Assembly: GCA_007449985.2 (NCBI GenBank)
Contig: VIIQ02000002.1
Coordinates: forward strand, 1,488,001-1,552,000
Direction: 5' to 3'
From: Desmodesmus armatus
Taxonomy: Eukaryota > Chlorophyta > Chlorophyceae > Sphaeropleales > Scenedesmaceae
Length of the DNA stretch: 64,000 bases
This document shows, in pieces, positions 47,412-59,240 of the stretch. The stretch's first letter is position 1. Each line of letters opens with the position of its first letter. Below the pieces are notes generated by a model. That model worked only from the letters and a program-made list of their open reading frames with translations. It made no database searches and was not told the DNA's origin. The position numbers and the translations under genes are program-made.

Positions 47412-50400
47412 CGATTAAAAAGGTCAAGAGGGAAAGAGAGTCTCAGTCCCTCCTTGCAGCAGGGAGCCGGGTACCCCTACACCTGCTCAAGCCCGGACTG
47501 CAGTCCAGGGATCCCTGCATCCTAAACCGTCGCAGTTTTGACACAACCGCACATCCCCCCACCCCCATGCTCCAAGCACGAGCCCCTTACCTGACTGCAC
47601 GTCGCTGCTGTACCTCACAAACACCTCCCAATCTGTGCTGCTGCCACCGCCAGCAGCAGCAGCCCTGTTGCCTCCTGCTGTTGGTGGCGGCCCCGCAGTC
47701 CACTCTACTTCAAGGCTGTCCCTGCCTCTCCACAGCCTGGTGGTGAGGGAGCCAAGGCCTGACCAACTCTGACGCACTTCACTCAGAACTTCACCCTGAA
47801 GGACCTCCACTTTGGACGGGGCAGGCAACCTCTGCGGGGGCAATACCATCAAACAGGGTCAGGTTGTTGTCGCACATGGAGTGGACCACAGGGTTTAGGG
47901 TTTAGACCTTGCATCCTGAACCCTACAGGAACAGCAGATGTTGAAATGCATAAACATACATGTTGCACCTGCAGCACTACCAGATGGAAATGCAGCCGCT
48001 ATGCATGAATGGCATGCTATGAACAGGCGGGGGGTGTGAACATTGAAGTTGAGTCAACCAGTGCAGCCCCACTGACAGTACCCGGACCTTTGAGGTAATG
48101 GTATGGCTGCGTGGTGTACGTGTTTGATGGTCGGTGGGTGGGTGGGTGAGGTGTGTGGTGGGTGGGTAGGGTGGAAAAGGGTTAGGTGCGTGAAGAGAAC
48201 GTGTGGAATAAATATTCTCTCAACGCCACAAACCTGCTGCCCCCTGCATTCCTCGCCAACCTGCTGCCCCTGTCTCCCTCCGCCGCTCGTGACGTCATAT
48301 CAATATCGCCCACCCACCTGGCTCTGCTTGCGTGCTGAGAACACGTAGGCACCTGCCTTGTCAAACAGCCCACCAACAGCATACACCACCAGCTGGCTGC
48401 TGTAGCTGTATACACTGCCGCCGCTGCCGCCGCCGCCGCTGCTGCTGCCGCCGCTGCCGCCGCCGCCGCTGCTGCCGCCGCTGCCGCCGCCGCCGCTGCT
48501 GCCGCCGCTGCCGCCGCCGCCGCTGCTGCTGCCGCCGTCGATGCTGCTGCTGCTCAGCAGTTTGACAGTAGTGATGCCTCCTTCCTCAGCACTGACTGTC
48601 ACTTCAAGCACCCCATTTGTCAGGGTTACGTCATCTAATCCAACCAATACCCTGCTACTGCTACTGCCACTGCTGCTGCCGCTGTTGTTACTGCCATCGC
48701 TGCCGCTGTCGCCGGCGATGTGCTGCGTTTGAATCGCCTCAGCAGCGGCAGCAACAGCGTGCACCCTGTACACTGCATGGCCTAGTGCAGGCACTTGAAC
48801 CTGGAAAGCCAGCTGGGATACATTGCCTTGCCTGGCTGCCAGTTGAGTCAGGTTGGATGCCTGCCACAGCTGTTGAGTCAAAGGGGGTAGTGTGAGCAGC
48901 TGGGAGGGGACAGGGGCACCCCCAGGGCCTGTGTGTGTGTGGGTGGGTGGGTGTAGGGGGAGGGGGGGTCGGCGCAAGGGGAAGGGTGACAGTAGGAAGA
49001 AGGATAGTGGGTGTTTTGCGGGCAGGCATGAAGCATGATCTGGTGAACCCACGTGTCGTCCCCACCCTGTACCTACACAGAGACGGCAGCAGCTCCACCG
49101 CCACCAAGAATTTCTAGCCCCGGCCCTCTGACGGACACCATGCATGACACTGAATGGTGCAGCTGCAACACATGGGGTCACTATCAAGATAATAGTGCGA
49201 CCCCGGGTCTTACCGGTTACTTTGTAGTTGCGCTCAGCTGCCACAGGTACCCTCACGCCCTCATGCCTAGGCCAGCTCAGGGGGTTGTACACCACCAGCA
49301 GGAACCCATCACTCACACCAGCACCACCAGCAGCAGCAGCAGCAGCATCAGCATCAGCAGCAGCACCACCAGCACCACCAGCAGCAGAACCAGCAGCAGC
49401 ATGATGCCCCCTGGTGAGGTGTACAGATGTACTGCACAGGCTGGCATTCAGCAGCAGGCAGTAGCTCAGGGGGGCAAGTCACTGCCAACTCCGCTGCTGC
49501 TGCTGCTGCTGCTGCCTGGTGTGGGTGTGAGGCCTGGAAGGGGAAGCGCCAAGCTGACAACGTCAGCAGGGGGCAGCAGCAGCGCACTGCTGTTGTTGCT
49601 GCTGCTGCTGCTGTAAGCTTTTATTGGCGGTTTGGCTGCTGCTGCTGCTGCTGGTAGAGCCTCAGCAGCAAGTGCACCGCCAGACTGCAGCAGCGCCCTG
49701 AAAGTGTCACCTGCATGAGTGACCTGCTGCTGCTGCTGCTGCTGCTGTTTCCGCCAGAGGTCCTTCCTGTTCTTTCTTGTTCTATCACTTGACGTCGCAC
49801 CAGAAGCAGCAGGCACAACCTCTGCTGCTGCTGCTGCTGGGGCCTGCTGATGCAGGTAGGTGCTGCTGCTGCTGCTGCTTGGGGCGTGTGTGGTTGGTCC
49901 AGCAGCAAAGGCAAGGCGTTGTAGGGCCAGCAGCATCTTTGGCAGGGCCTTGAGTAGGCCTACATGCAGCCAGTGGATGTAGTCATCACCAACAGCGAGA
50001 CGATGGGTACCTGCAACAAACGAGTGAGAGTGTGAGAGAGTGTGTATGGTGTGCATGTGCATGTGTGTGGCTGAGCAGCTTGTGCACATCCCTGCTGCAT
50101 CTTGTTGCACCTGGAGCCACCTTCTGCACATGCTTTTTTCGGTCTTTTGGCACCTTGTTATCATTACCGTTCATTTAATAGGTATGAGGTCTCGTGCTCG
50201 CTGTTTTGTGCCTTCAAGATACCCTGAAGGCTTGCGCCACCCCCCCCCCCCCCCCAACACACACACGTGGGGAGCGCCCTGCTTCCTGTGATTTTCCTTG
50301 GAGGATGGACCCTAGTGAGCATGCACGAGTACGCATGCAATCCCTCCACTGACAAACACACACACACCTGTGATTGCATCGTGGTGGTGGGCCAAGGCCA

Positions 50401-53400
50401 CAGCAAATTCCAGCACAGCAGCATCAGGACCCTGAGGCACCCCATCCCACTCAAATGCATCTACAGCACTGACAAAGTTGCTGTCACGTGCAGCTTTAGC
50501 AGCAGTAATGGCGTCACCCGCCTCCCTCACTCGCTGCTGGAGCTCAGCCTTCCTACTGCTGCTGCTGCTGCTGGTGGTGGTAGTGTCACTTCCGCTGCTG
50601 CTGGTAGTGTCACTGCTGCTGGGCACAGCTGCTGCATTGGCAACAGCAGCGGCGGCTGCGGTGTATGTGCGCTGTGCTGCTGTCCAGTCAGCAGCAGCAG
50701 CAGCGGCAGCAGTGTCGGCTGTGGCAGCGATGCCGGAGGGCGGCTGAGGGTACAGCAGGTCCCTGCCCTTGCTGGTGGTCAGGGTTTGGCTGCTGGGGTT
50801 GAGGCCGGCTATAACCTCAAGCTGACGGGTGGCCTGCGTGCAACCAAACAGCGTACATGTGTGCAAGCAGGGGCGCAAGCACACGTGGCCACAGTGCTGT
50901 GCTATGCTGTGTTATGGGTGCACAAGTCACAAAGGCCTGCAGTGCAGTGCTGAGTCATCATCATTGCTGTGACACCAGCAGAAAGTCAGGGTGTGAGCAG
51001 GGCCGCCCTCACCTGGAGCACTGCCGCTGCCTGTCGAATCATGCCTTTCAGGGTGGGACGACTGCTGTAGAAGCCTGCAGCATAACACACACGCTGGGGT
51101 TGTGTACACAACGCCTATGCCAGGGCCCTTTTTTCCAGTGGAGCTACATCCCGCATCCGTATGAAGTTTCAAAGTCCTGATGACATGGCTGCAATGACCC
51201 TGTGCAATACAGCTTCCTTTAAATTTTGTAAAATACATGATGCATTGGCTGCATGCAGCTGGTTGCAGTCTTCGTGCCAGCACACTGTGGCATCTGTGAG
51301 GGGGCAGGTGAGACACACTAACCATTGGCTGAGGCACGGCAGCCTCCAAGGAGTCTATCAATGATTATGAATAACTACCTCCCCTGCACCTGACTATAGT
51401 ATACTGTCCTACAAACCCCTGGCCCACCTGCCTCCCTCCCTGCCCCATCCACTTGAAGACACCCCCCCCCCCACCCCGCTGCCCCCCAAGGTACTGGGCA
51501 AGCACCAATCCTTCACATACCCTCCAGCCCCCCTGTCCTCACCTGTCCAGGCCTTGCCCATGTCACACCTGTAGGGCAGGAAGTCTTCACCCTTCAGCGG
51601 CCAACGCACACGGCTGCCGCTGCCGTCACCGCTGCTGCCGCCAACAGCAGCCGCCCCAGCCGCCACCCTTCCCTTTGTTGCCACAGAGCCCTCAGGTGTG
51701 CTGCTGCCACCATTGCTGCCACCATTGCTGCCTTCAGCAGCCGCCGACCCAGCCGCCGTCCCAGCCGCCACATTCTCAGCCGCCAGGAACTTCTCAGCCG
51801 TGCTGTGCATCATACCCGCCAGCCCCTCCCTGCTGCTGCTGCCGCCATTGCTGCTGCCACTGCTGCCGCCATTGCTGCCGTCAGCAGCCGCCACCCCACC
51901 CGCTGCTTTCTTCGCCGCCAGGAACCTCTCAGGCGTGCTGTACATGACATTCATCACCCCCTCCCTGTTGGCATGGTGCACCAACCTATCCAGCCAGTCA
52001 AACCACAGTGAGGCATTTTTGAAGGCAAAGTCGCTCCCCATGTACATCATGATGTCGTTCTGGCCGGGCGGGATTGCTTTCTGGGTGTCAAGTGCTTTGC
52101 GGTAAAACTGTTCGAGCAGGGTGAGGATTTCAGGGCTCTTGCTGTTGGGGTTTGAACTGCTTGGTTGCTCAAGAACCTGAATGGAAGCAAGAAAAAGGAA
52201 GGGAAGGTGGAGATGAAGCACACATGGTGAAGGCAGTTTGGGTGGGAGACAACAAGCAAGGGAATGAAGCGCAGTGGGAGGGAGAGAGCAGCAGCAGGGG
52301 GGGGGGAAGGAGGGAGGAAGGGGAAAGGGGGAGAGGAAAGGGTCGCCCTTTGTCACAAAGGCAAGACGGTGTTGCCAGAGCCTTGCAGTACTGCTTGCCT
52401 TCCAACTGCTTCAGCAGTGTCAGTATCGAAGATAACTCCCTTTTGACTCCAGGTGTAGGGTTTAAACTTTAGGGGGGGAAATAAACCCTAAAGCCTAGGG
52501 TGGCTATGCATCCCAGGGTGAAGTGAAGGAGGGGGGGGGGGATACTGGGGATACTGGCACATGGGGGGGGGGGGATTTGTAAGATCTGGGTCATGACCAG
52601 CCTGATCAATGCGAATATGGCACACTGCTGCCAGCAGTGCAGATCAATCTGCAGACTGGTCTTTGCAGCTGCAGTAGCGCATACAGATGGCTGCTTGTGC
52701 CGCTGTGTCAACCCCGCACCTTTTCTGCGAGGGGCTCAAACACCATGTTGCTGCTTTCGTGGGACCAGGTTTCATCAGGCATGGTATAAACTCCAAAGGG
52801 GTTCATGGACACCCATAGGTCAGACTCAGGGCCAAAGGCAGGAGAGCCCCGCCACACAAGCTCCGTCTGGTGGGATTCTTCGCGCTGGGCAAGTTCCTGC
52901 AGCAGCAGCAGTGCCAGCACAACAGGCAGCACACAAAGTACATCATAATCTTGCTTGAGCGATAGGAGCATTCCGTCCACGCCCTGTCGACGTGATATAT
53001 GTCACAGCCGAGGAGCACATTCAAAAGAAAACCAAAAACAATCTGGCACTGCAACCCCATGCCTGTCGTGTGTGGTGCACGTGCGCTGCTTCTTGGAATG
53101 GCAATCACAGCTTGTACGCACGCACGTTCATCGCAAAGCCTTCGTACCGTTCTGTCTGCCCGTGCGAAGAACATGGCTTTGAAGCCACCCTGAGTGCGCA
53201 GCAGCGGCTCCGTCCGCGAGTGGCCAAAGTCGTCGATCATCCACGCGACTCGCGGCTCGACGCCCAGCTCATTGGCGAGGAACCTGCAGGGCCATCACAA
53301 GGATAATATATGTATATCGGGTGACCCAAGGGGTGACCATATGTTTATGTGGGCCAAATGTCACAATGACGCCGACACGTCAGCCCACTGCTTTCCCTCT

Positions 53401-56400
53401 TCACCTGCCAGCAGCATGACCCTAGGGCGCCTGCCTCACTACACACCGTTACGAGGAAGAGCGACCGCTCCTGGTCAAGAGCAGGAACAACATGCGCATA
53501 CGTGTGGGTCTGCCTGGATCCTACCATGTCTGAGATGAAGGGCTATTGGGTGGCCGCATCATCAAGCATCATGAAGCTGCACCACCACGCCCCCTCCACT
53601 GAAAATCAGCAGCTCCACAACAGTGTCGATTGCGCGCCCGCAGCTGCCTATCACTTGAGGGGTGTGAGCCCTTTGTGCCTACAGCTGCATCGAGTCTGAC
53701 GCGCGCACAGGACTGATGCTGTTTCGAACGTCCTAGCTGTCTTGCGGCAGGACCGCAGAATCAGCTGGCACGTCAACAACACGTCCTTGACAATATCACG
53801 CGCCCTGCCGCCCCCCCCCCTCCCCAAGCCCTGCACACCTCATTCCAATGCCCATCTGGTCAATGATAGAGGAGTAGTGGCTGGTGGCCTCATCATGCTG
53901 CACCAGACCCCCGTTGACAAATTGCAGCTGGCCTGATGCCACCAGCGCCCTGACCTGACCCCGCACGTGATCTGACTGCTCCTGCCACCATTTGGCAAAG
54001 AAAGCCTGGCAGAAATGAAGGGAGACAGAGTTGAGGAACGCACGGACGCAAGAAGCAGCAACGGTTCAGTGATTTTCAGCGGAACAGACGCTACAAATAC
54101 GCTGGGTGCGAAGGGGAGGGACGCAGAGAGGGAGGGACGCAGGGAGGGAGGGAGAGAGGCAGTGAGAGGGGGGGCTGGAAAGGAAGAGGGAGGGATGATG
54201 CAGGGGTGCCAACCTACTGAGGGGGAGTATGTGAGGTGGCACCTCACAAAGTGTGAGCCATGCCATAGTCAGCAAGCAGATCCCAAGCCACCACTGCAGT
54301 GTCCACCAACTCCCCTGACCTGCCAGGTGACTCAGTGACCACACACGTAGATGTCATTGTGGGTGTGGGGCCAAGCACCATAGAGGGATACTGCTTCAGG
54401 ACAAGCCGTCCCCCCCCCCTCCCTCCCGCCCACTCTGACCGCCCCCACATCCACGGCTGCTGTACTCTTCACTCAGAGGCCACTGTCACTGGCGCACCTT
54501 CTCACCACCCTACCCCTCACACATGCTGCTGCAAACCACGTGCACCTGTAATGAGCAGCAGGTACCTCACAACTCTGTCGACGAGGCATCAGCTTTGCCC
54601 ACACACCCCCTTTCGCGCATTGGTGCTGCTAGCGCTGCTCCTGCACATCTGCTATAGTCCAGGTGTTGTCTGTGTCAAGCTGCAGCGACCCAACCCCCAC
54701 CTTCGCTTGCCTGACCTCCCCACCTTGCGCCCCACCACATCCCACAATCAGCACCCCCCCCCCCCGCTCCCTCGCGGTCATCTCTCACCATATCCGCAAA
54801 CGTGAAGGTGCGGTCAGGGTTGAGCAGCAGGGAGCCCACCACGCTGTCAATGATGCGGCTCACTCCATCAGTCACACTGCCCTCAGCAAATGTTGCAAAC
54901 TGCAAGGCACAAAACAGAGTCCAGGACACAACAGCAGCAGTTGTTGTTGCAGCAGCATTGCAAACACGAGTAGCAGTGCAGCACCAGCAGCAGCACGACA
55001 GCAGCAACCGCATATCTTACAATTGGGTTAGTCATCATTTCTGCAGTACGTTCCCCACACACCCCCAGGTGCACCTGCCAGCAGGTGACACAGGCACACC
55101 TGCCAGGGGAAGGGTGTGCGCCCCAGTGCCGTGATTTATGGGCTCTGTAGCGGAAAGAGTCCAGAGGTCCGCCAGCAGCATCCGTACTGGCATGCAGGTG
55201 CCCGTCCTTGACCCAGCCAGTGGGTCTCACCACTTCACATACTGCGGACGCTTGATTGACCAACTTCACCTCAGGGTCAAGGGGCAGGGCTGGGGGCTGG
55301 GTGGTTTGGCAGCCGCTTGCAACAAAGGATGGTGCTATGGCGCCAGCGTGTTGAGGGTTTGCTGTTGCTCTGGACAGCACCGCCCAACCCTTTCTGAGTA
55401 CCCCCCCTCCCCCATCTGCAAACACCACACACACACTCTTGCTTGCATGTATCCAAGTACTTTCTCTGTCGACACACTCCCTCTTCTTCATGCTGTGGCA
55501 GTCCCCCCCCCCCCCCCCCCCCCCCCGCGGCCCTCACCCTGTCTTCCTCTTTATTCAAGGGCCACCCCCTGTAGTACTGCTCAAAGGTGTGTAGCCAGCC
55601 CGGGTCCAGGTGTGTGTGGGGGATCAGGTGCACGTTCAGCTTGGTGGGGGACCTGCAGCAGCGTATAAACAAACTGAACAACTTTTCAATGTCAGCTGCA
55701 GTGTATGTGGAAAGTGCAGTAGGGTTCCGCTTTGCTGCTGCCCCTGTAGCTGCTCCTGTTGGTGTGTGCATGGGACAGCAGGGAGCAGGTGCACATCAAC
55801 TGAACTGGCTGTTCTAATGAGAGATCTTGAGACAAATACAGGTAGGCAGCAGAGTCAAAGTAGGCACAAGGGACACTGACTGCATGTCAGGCGCAGCTGG
55901 CATCCAGGCACAACATATGTTTGTGATCTGTACCGGCTGCCTTTGACGAGGATCACTTATAGTGTTGTTGACATGCGTGCGCAGGGAGGGGGGGGATATG
56001 TGCACTTTCTGCCTGGCAGCGAAAGTACAGGCACGTGCAGAGGTAGGAGCTGAGAACGGCACATGCAGGGGCAAGACGCCATACACCATGGCAAGACATA
56101 GAATGGCGGTCGTCTTGGCTTGTGTCACCTGCTGAAGTGTGTTCCACCAAATGGCATCACCCACACCAGCCAATCGAATGAGTACTGCCACGCACCCGTC
56201 ACAGCAGCCCAGCAGCACATCCTAGCTGCTTCTAGCCCTGCCTGCTGGGACAGTCACACACCTGTTATTGCTTGCATGCCAGTTCGATATGTGCATGCTA
56301 CGTGTGTTTGTGAGACTTATGCCAGATGACCCTTGTGAAAGGCGAAGCTAGTCGTCTGTAAGTTTCCTACCAAGCACACAAGTACCATACCCGCCTGCTG

Positions 56401-57013
56401 CCTGGGTCGCTGGATTTCCGTCTGTACCACCACAGGCAGACTGCAGACCTCCCTCACACTACTGCATCTACGGTATCCACGGCATACTGCGGCATGTGTG
56501 GTACCTGTTGACAACCCTACCAGCTGCCCAAGTCCCACAGCTGCATTGGTGGAACCTCATGTGGCAGGCGTGGCGGTGTACGGGCCGCTGTGACAGTTTT
56601 AGGATCCCGCGCACCTGCTTAGCCCCATGGAAACAACGGTTAGGGACTTTCCATCAAGTGTCGTAGTACCCTCAGCCACCCCCACCCTCGAAACAAAGCA
56701 GGCGGTTGTCAGCTGCCCAGGATATTGCCCAACGACACCACTGCCACTTGTGGGTTATCAAGGCAAACCGAAATGCCAGGCCACCAGTCTGTCAGAGTGT
56801 GTGTGTGTGTGGGGGGGGGGGGTGCCCCGAACGTCGCTGGTCCTGCGCATGTCTTGATGCCTCTCACCTGATAGATGTGGTGTTGTGCAGGCGACTGCCT
56901 GCCAGCAAGACGCCAGGCTGACACAACTGCAGCACCAGCAGCAGCAGCAGCTGGTAGCTCAGCCCAGCCTTCCTCCGCTGTCGTGTGCCGCTGCTGACCA
57001 GTGAAGGTGCCAT
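43532..57013 (-). CDS. GH38 alpha-mannosidase, membrane-anchored, with many low-complexity insertions
   Basis: Exons downward: 56868-57013, 55538-55652, 54789-54899, 53839-54005, 53148-53283, 52720-52896, 51543-52176, 51013-51074, 50368-50833, from 50010 down (3' limit unresolved), about 49433-49515, about 49214-49311, 48318-48928, 47591-47831, 47252-47371, 46734-46860, 45946-46072, 44700-45668 and 43532-44257. Phases agree everywhere except the unresolved 50010-49311 stretch. N-terminal signal/anchor (L-L-L-L-L-V-L-Q-L-C). GH38 marks: H61-T-H-L-D-P-G-W68 (zinc), W-M-I-D197-D-F-G-H-S (nucleophile Asp), M-M-Y-M-G-S-D-F, F-Y-S-S-R-P-T-L-K, and H-H-D-A-I-T-G near 666-672. Then the C-terminal beta domains V-V-Y-N-P-L-S-W-P-R and S-T-D-R-A-Q-G-A-T-S-L-Q-D-G-Q-L. 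The C-terminal helix H-I-V-L-L-W-R-L-P-L-C-V-A-A-V-A is followed by an Arg-rich tail. It should trim alpha-mannose from glycans in the secretory pathway, vacuole or wall. Confidence 0.88.
47378..47410. repeat. CAG/CTG microsatellite at a GH38 3' splice site
   Basis: About 11 CAG units on the + strand. In the transcript they are CTG units leading straight into the CTCAG acceptor of exon 47252-47371. Confidence 0.85.
47891..47906. repeat. Interstitial telomere-like repeat 2
   Basis: GGGTTTAGGGTTTAGA on the + strand, in a GH38 intron. Confidence 0.75.
52455..52500. repeat. Interstitial telomere-like repeat 3, inverted
   Basis: TAGGGTTTAAACTTTAGGG followed by TAAACCCTAAAGCC. The two strands' telomere-like units face each other, in the GH38 intron right of exon 51543-52176. 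Confidence 0.75.
55441..55477 (+). mobile_element. Dispersed repeat, copy 3 (partial, 37 bp)
   Basis: Shares GCTTGCATGTATCCAAGTAC and TCTGTCGACACAC with copies 1 and 2. It is in the first GH38 intron, next to a 26-base poly-C tract at 55502-55526. Confidence 0.55.
55502..55526. repeat. Long poly-C tract
   Basis: A near-uninterrupted C run (G in the GH38 transcript) starting about 11 bases after the donor at 55537. Similar tracts follow the donors at 53838 and 54788. Confidence 0.85.
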
Positions 57014-58523
57014 GCAGGGTGATGATGGTTGTTGACGCTGCTGCTCCTACTCCTGGTGCTGATGCTCGTGCTGGTGCTGGTTTCAGTGCTTGTGCAGAAA
57101 CTGGTGCTGTCGGCGCTGCTCCCGCTGCTGCAATGTTGGCATTGGTGTGTGCTGCTGCCGATGTGCTGTTGCCATGCTTCCAGGTGGCGACAGCGGACTC
57201 CTGATCAGTATGGTGTGTGATTGAGCACTCAGATATTCTGCTTTCTCAAATCAACAAGACTTGGGAAGCTGCTGAAGGGGTCTTCTGAGCAGGAAGAGGG
57301 ATACAGCACTGCACATGTGCTGGCAAGGAAGAACATGTGGCAGTTAGAGGTAATGAAAATTGACACAACTTAAACGGTTGGGGCTTGAAGTTCACTGTTG
57401 AGACGTCTGCAGGTCAAGGAGCAGACGTGAGGGCTGCAGCTGTCTGGATGGCTCTTGGGTGGTTGACACTGTCAAAAGTAACAGAAGGTGCTGATTCGAG
57501 TCAGCCGGACGCACAAGCATCTGAGATATCAGATCACAGCTACAAGGTTGTAATGGCTAAAATTTAGGTCGATATATCACGTGAACAGGGTTGGTGGTGC
57601 CAGGCTGGCCAACGGTACCGTGCAAGGCGATCCTCCGCATGCACAAGTCTGGAGCATAATGTGGTGGCCTACCTTTAGAAACTGTGTCAGAGTCAAGTAA
57701 CTTTTGAGACATCAGCTGAAGCAGGCAGGGATGAGGGATGACACCAATTGGTCTTGCAAGGGTGCTTCTGCCGTCCTTTCCACTCACAATCTGACCGAAT
57801 CATTGCCCTACATTAAAAAAAGTAACTAGACAAGGTTAATTGTGAGCTGCACATGGCACACGGCTCACAGGCAGGACAAACGCGGTACACTATTAGCAGC
57901 CCAGCGCAACATCATTTGAAATGCTTCCACTCCCGCAGCGGTGTGGCTGTGCTTCCTAAGTTGCTATGCACAGGGTGATGGGCAGGTGTCACAGGAGGCA
58001 GGCAGGCATTCTGCAAGTCACAAAATCTCTGCACGCCTGCATGCAAACACAGCTCTTTTGACAGAGGTACATGCAGATGCAGTGTCTGTGCATATCGCTC
58101 ATGCCATGCGTGTAACAAGACACTCCGACGCTATCCTGAACTGACAATGAGTTCATGTGCGCTCGTCGTCTCACCACACAACCACCGGGTGCATCACATC
58201 CTTGGTCGCACAGGTTGGAGGTGAGACATGACCACCGTGATTTGGCCAATCCTTAATAGCATTTCCCCAGTATGTGTGTATCTGCCTTTGCACTGAATAC
58301 TACGAAAAGGGGGACACCCACTGCACCAGGTCTTATGTCAACCAGTGTTGAGCACAGCAAGGGTCAGACCATGCATGCGTACTGATGTGTCACTGCATTG
58401 GTGTTGCAATCGCAGGTCATTGCGAGGTGAAATGTAAGGTGAGCTCTGACGGTCGCTGTCTTGGTGTGGTTGTGTGTGTGCGCATGTGCGGCTTGAATGC
58501 ATGTGTGCACTTGTGCAATGGCA
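57014..58523. other. Upstream region of GH38, no firm gene
   Basis: Holds the GH38 promoter (minus). Plus-strand frames 57029-57204 (Ala/Gly-rich) and 57385-57567 are open, and the second has a CTGCAG acceptor at 57412 and a GTTGTA donor at 57547, but no motif or phase chain connects them. Not called as a gene. Confidence 0.35.
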
Positions 58524-58848
58524 GCAGCCTAGCCGGCAGAGCATCCGATAAGTCTCTGCTGCCGGTGGAGATCACTGATGATTTCTCACTGGCATGGGCA
58601 TGTAGCGTGCTTGCAAGACCAATGCCGGCGCCGCTGCTGCCGCCACCACCCGCGCTTGCTGACGATATCCTTCACGGGACTGGTGTCCCAACTTGCATTA
58701 TAGCATAGCCGTCAAGCCTCTATCACGCATACTTCAAAGGTGCCTGATCTATCTTCGAAGATAGAATGAATTCATTCATGCCCCATCCGTATGTTTTCAT
58801 GCCTTGCAGGACATCAGCGACTACAGCAAGGTCTACAAGCAAGTGTAG
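58524..58848 (+). other. Possible 3' exons of an unknown plus-strand gene
   Basis: After the acceptor TGGCAG at about 58523 there is an open frame containing S-L-L-P-V-E-I-T-D-D-F-S-L-A-W-A-C. Further on, 58810-58848 follows a CTTGCAG acceptor and encodes D-I-S-D-Y-S-K-V-Y-K-Q-V and TAG. Both look protein-like, but I could not show that they join. Low confidence. Confidence 0.25.
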
Positions 58849-58960
58849 CAACTGCGGTTTGGGTTTGCAACTGAAGGCACAGACACAGCACAGGTGCGCC
58901 ATCCTGTCACAACCACTGTCCAACCCTTGCATCGTCAGAAGTTATCTTGCATGGACAGAC

Positions 58961-59004
58961 TTAGGGTTAAGGGTTAAGTAAACTCTTAATCCTAAACCCT
59001 AAAT
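58961..59004. repeat. Interstitial telomere-like repeat 4, inverted
   Basis: TTAGGGTTAAGGGTTAAG faces CTTAATCCTAAACCCTAAA, forming an imperfect inverted pair of telomere-like units. Confidence 0.8.
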
Positions 59005-59216
59005 AGCTGCAGCCTGGGCCTTCTTCTCAAGAGGCCTGGTGGCTCACACATGATCCATGCATGCAGCGTTCAAAGCGCAGTCAGTGTTACTTTGCTTTTA
59101 AGGAGCACAGTCTTGGAGCAAAATGGAACAGTGTTGCCTGCTGCAGCCGCCTGCTGTTTGCAACGGTGGGCCTTGCAAAGCCCTGAGGTCCCCACGGCCT
59201 ACACGTCTTGCATCCA

Positions 59217-59240
59217 TGCAGCAGCAGCAGCAGCAGCAGC
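59217..59240 (+). repeat. CAG microsatellite
   Basis: About seven uninterrupted CAG units in unassigned DNA. Confidence 0.8.

Noticed and set aside
57001..57204. Ala/Gly-rich plus-strand ORF overlapping the GH38 start codon
   Set aside because: Low complexity, overlaps the well-supported first exon of GH38, and has no phase-compatible continuation.
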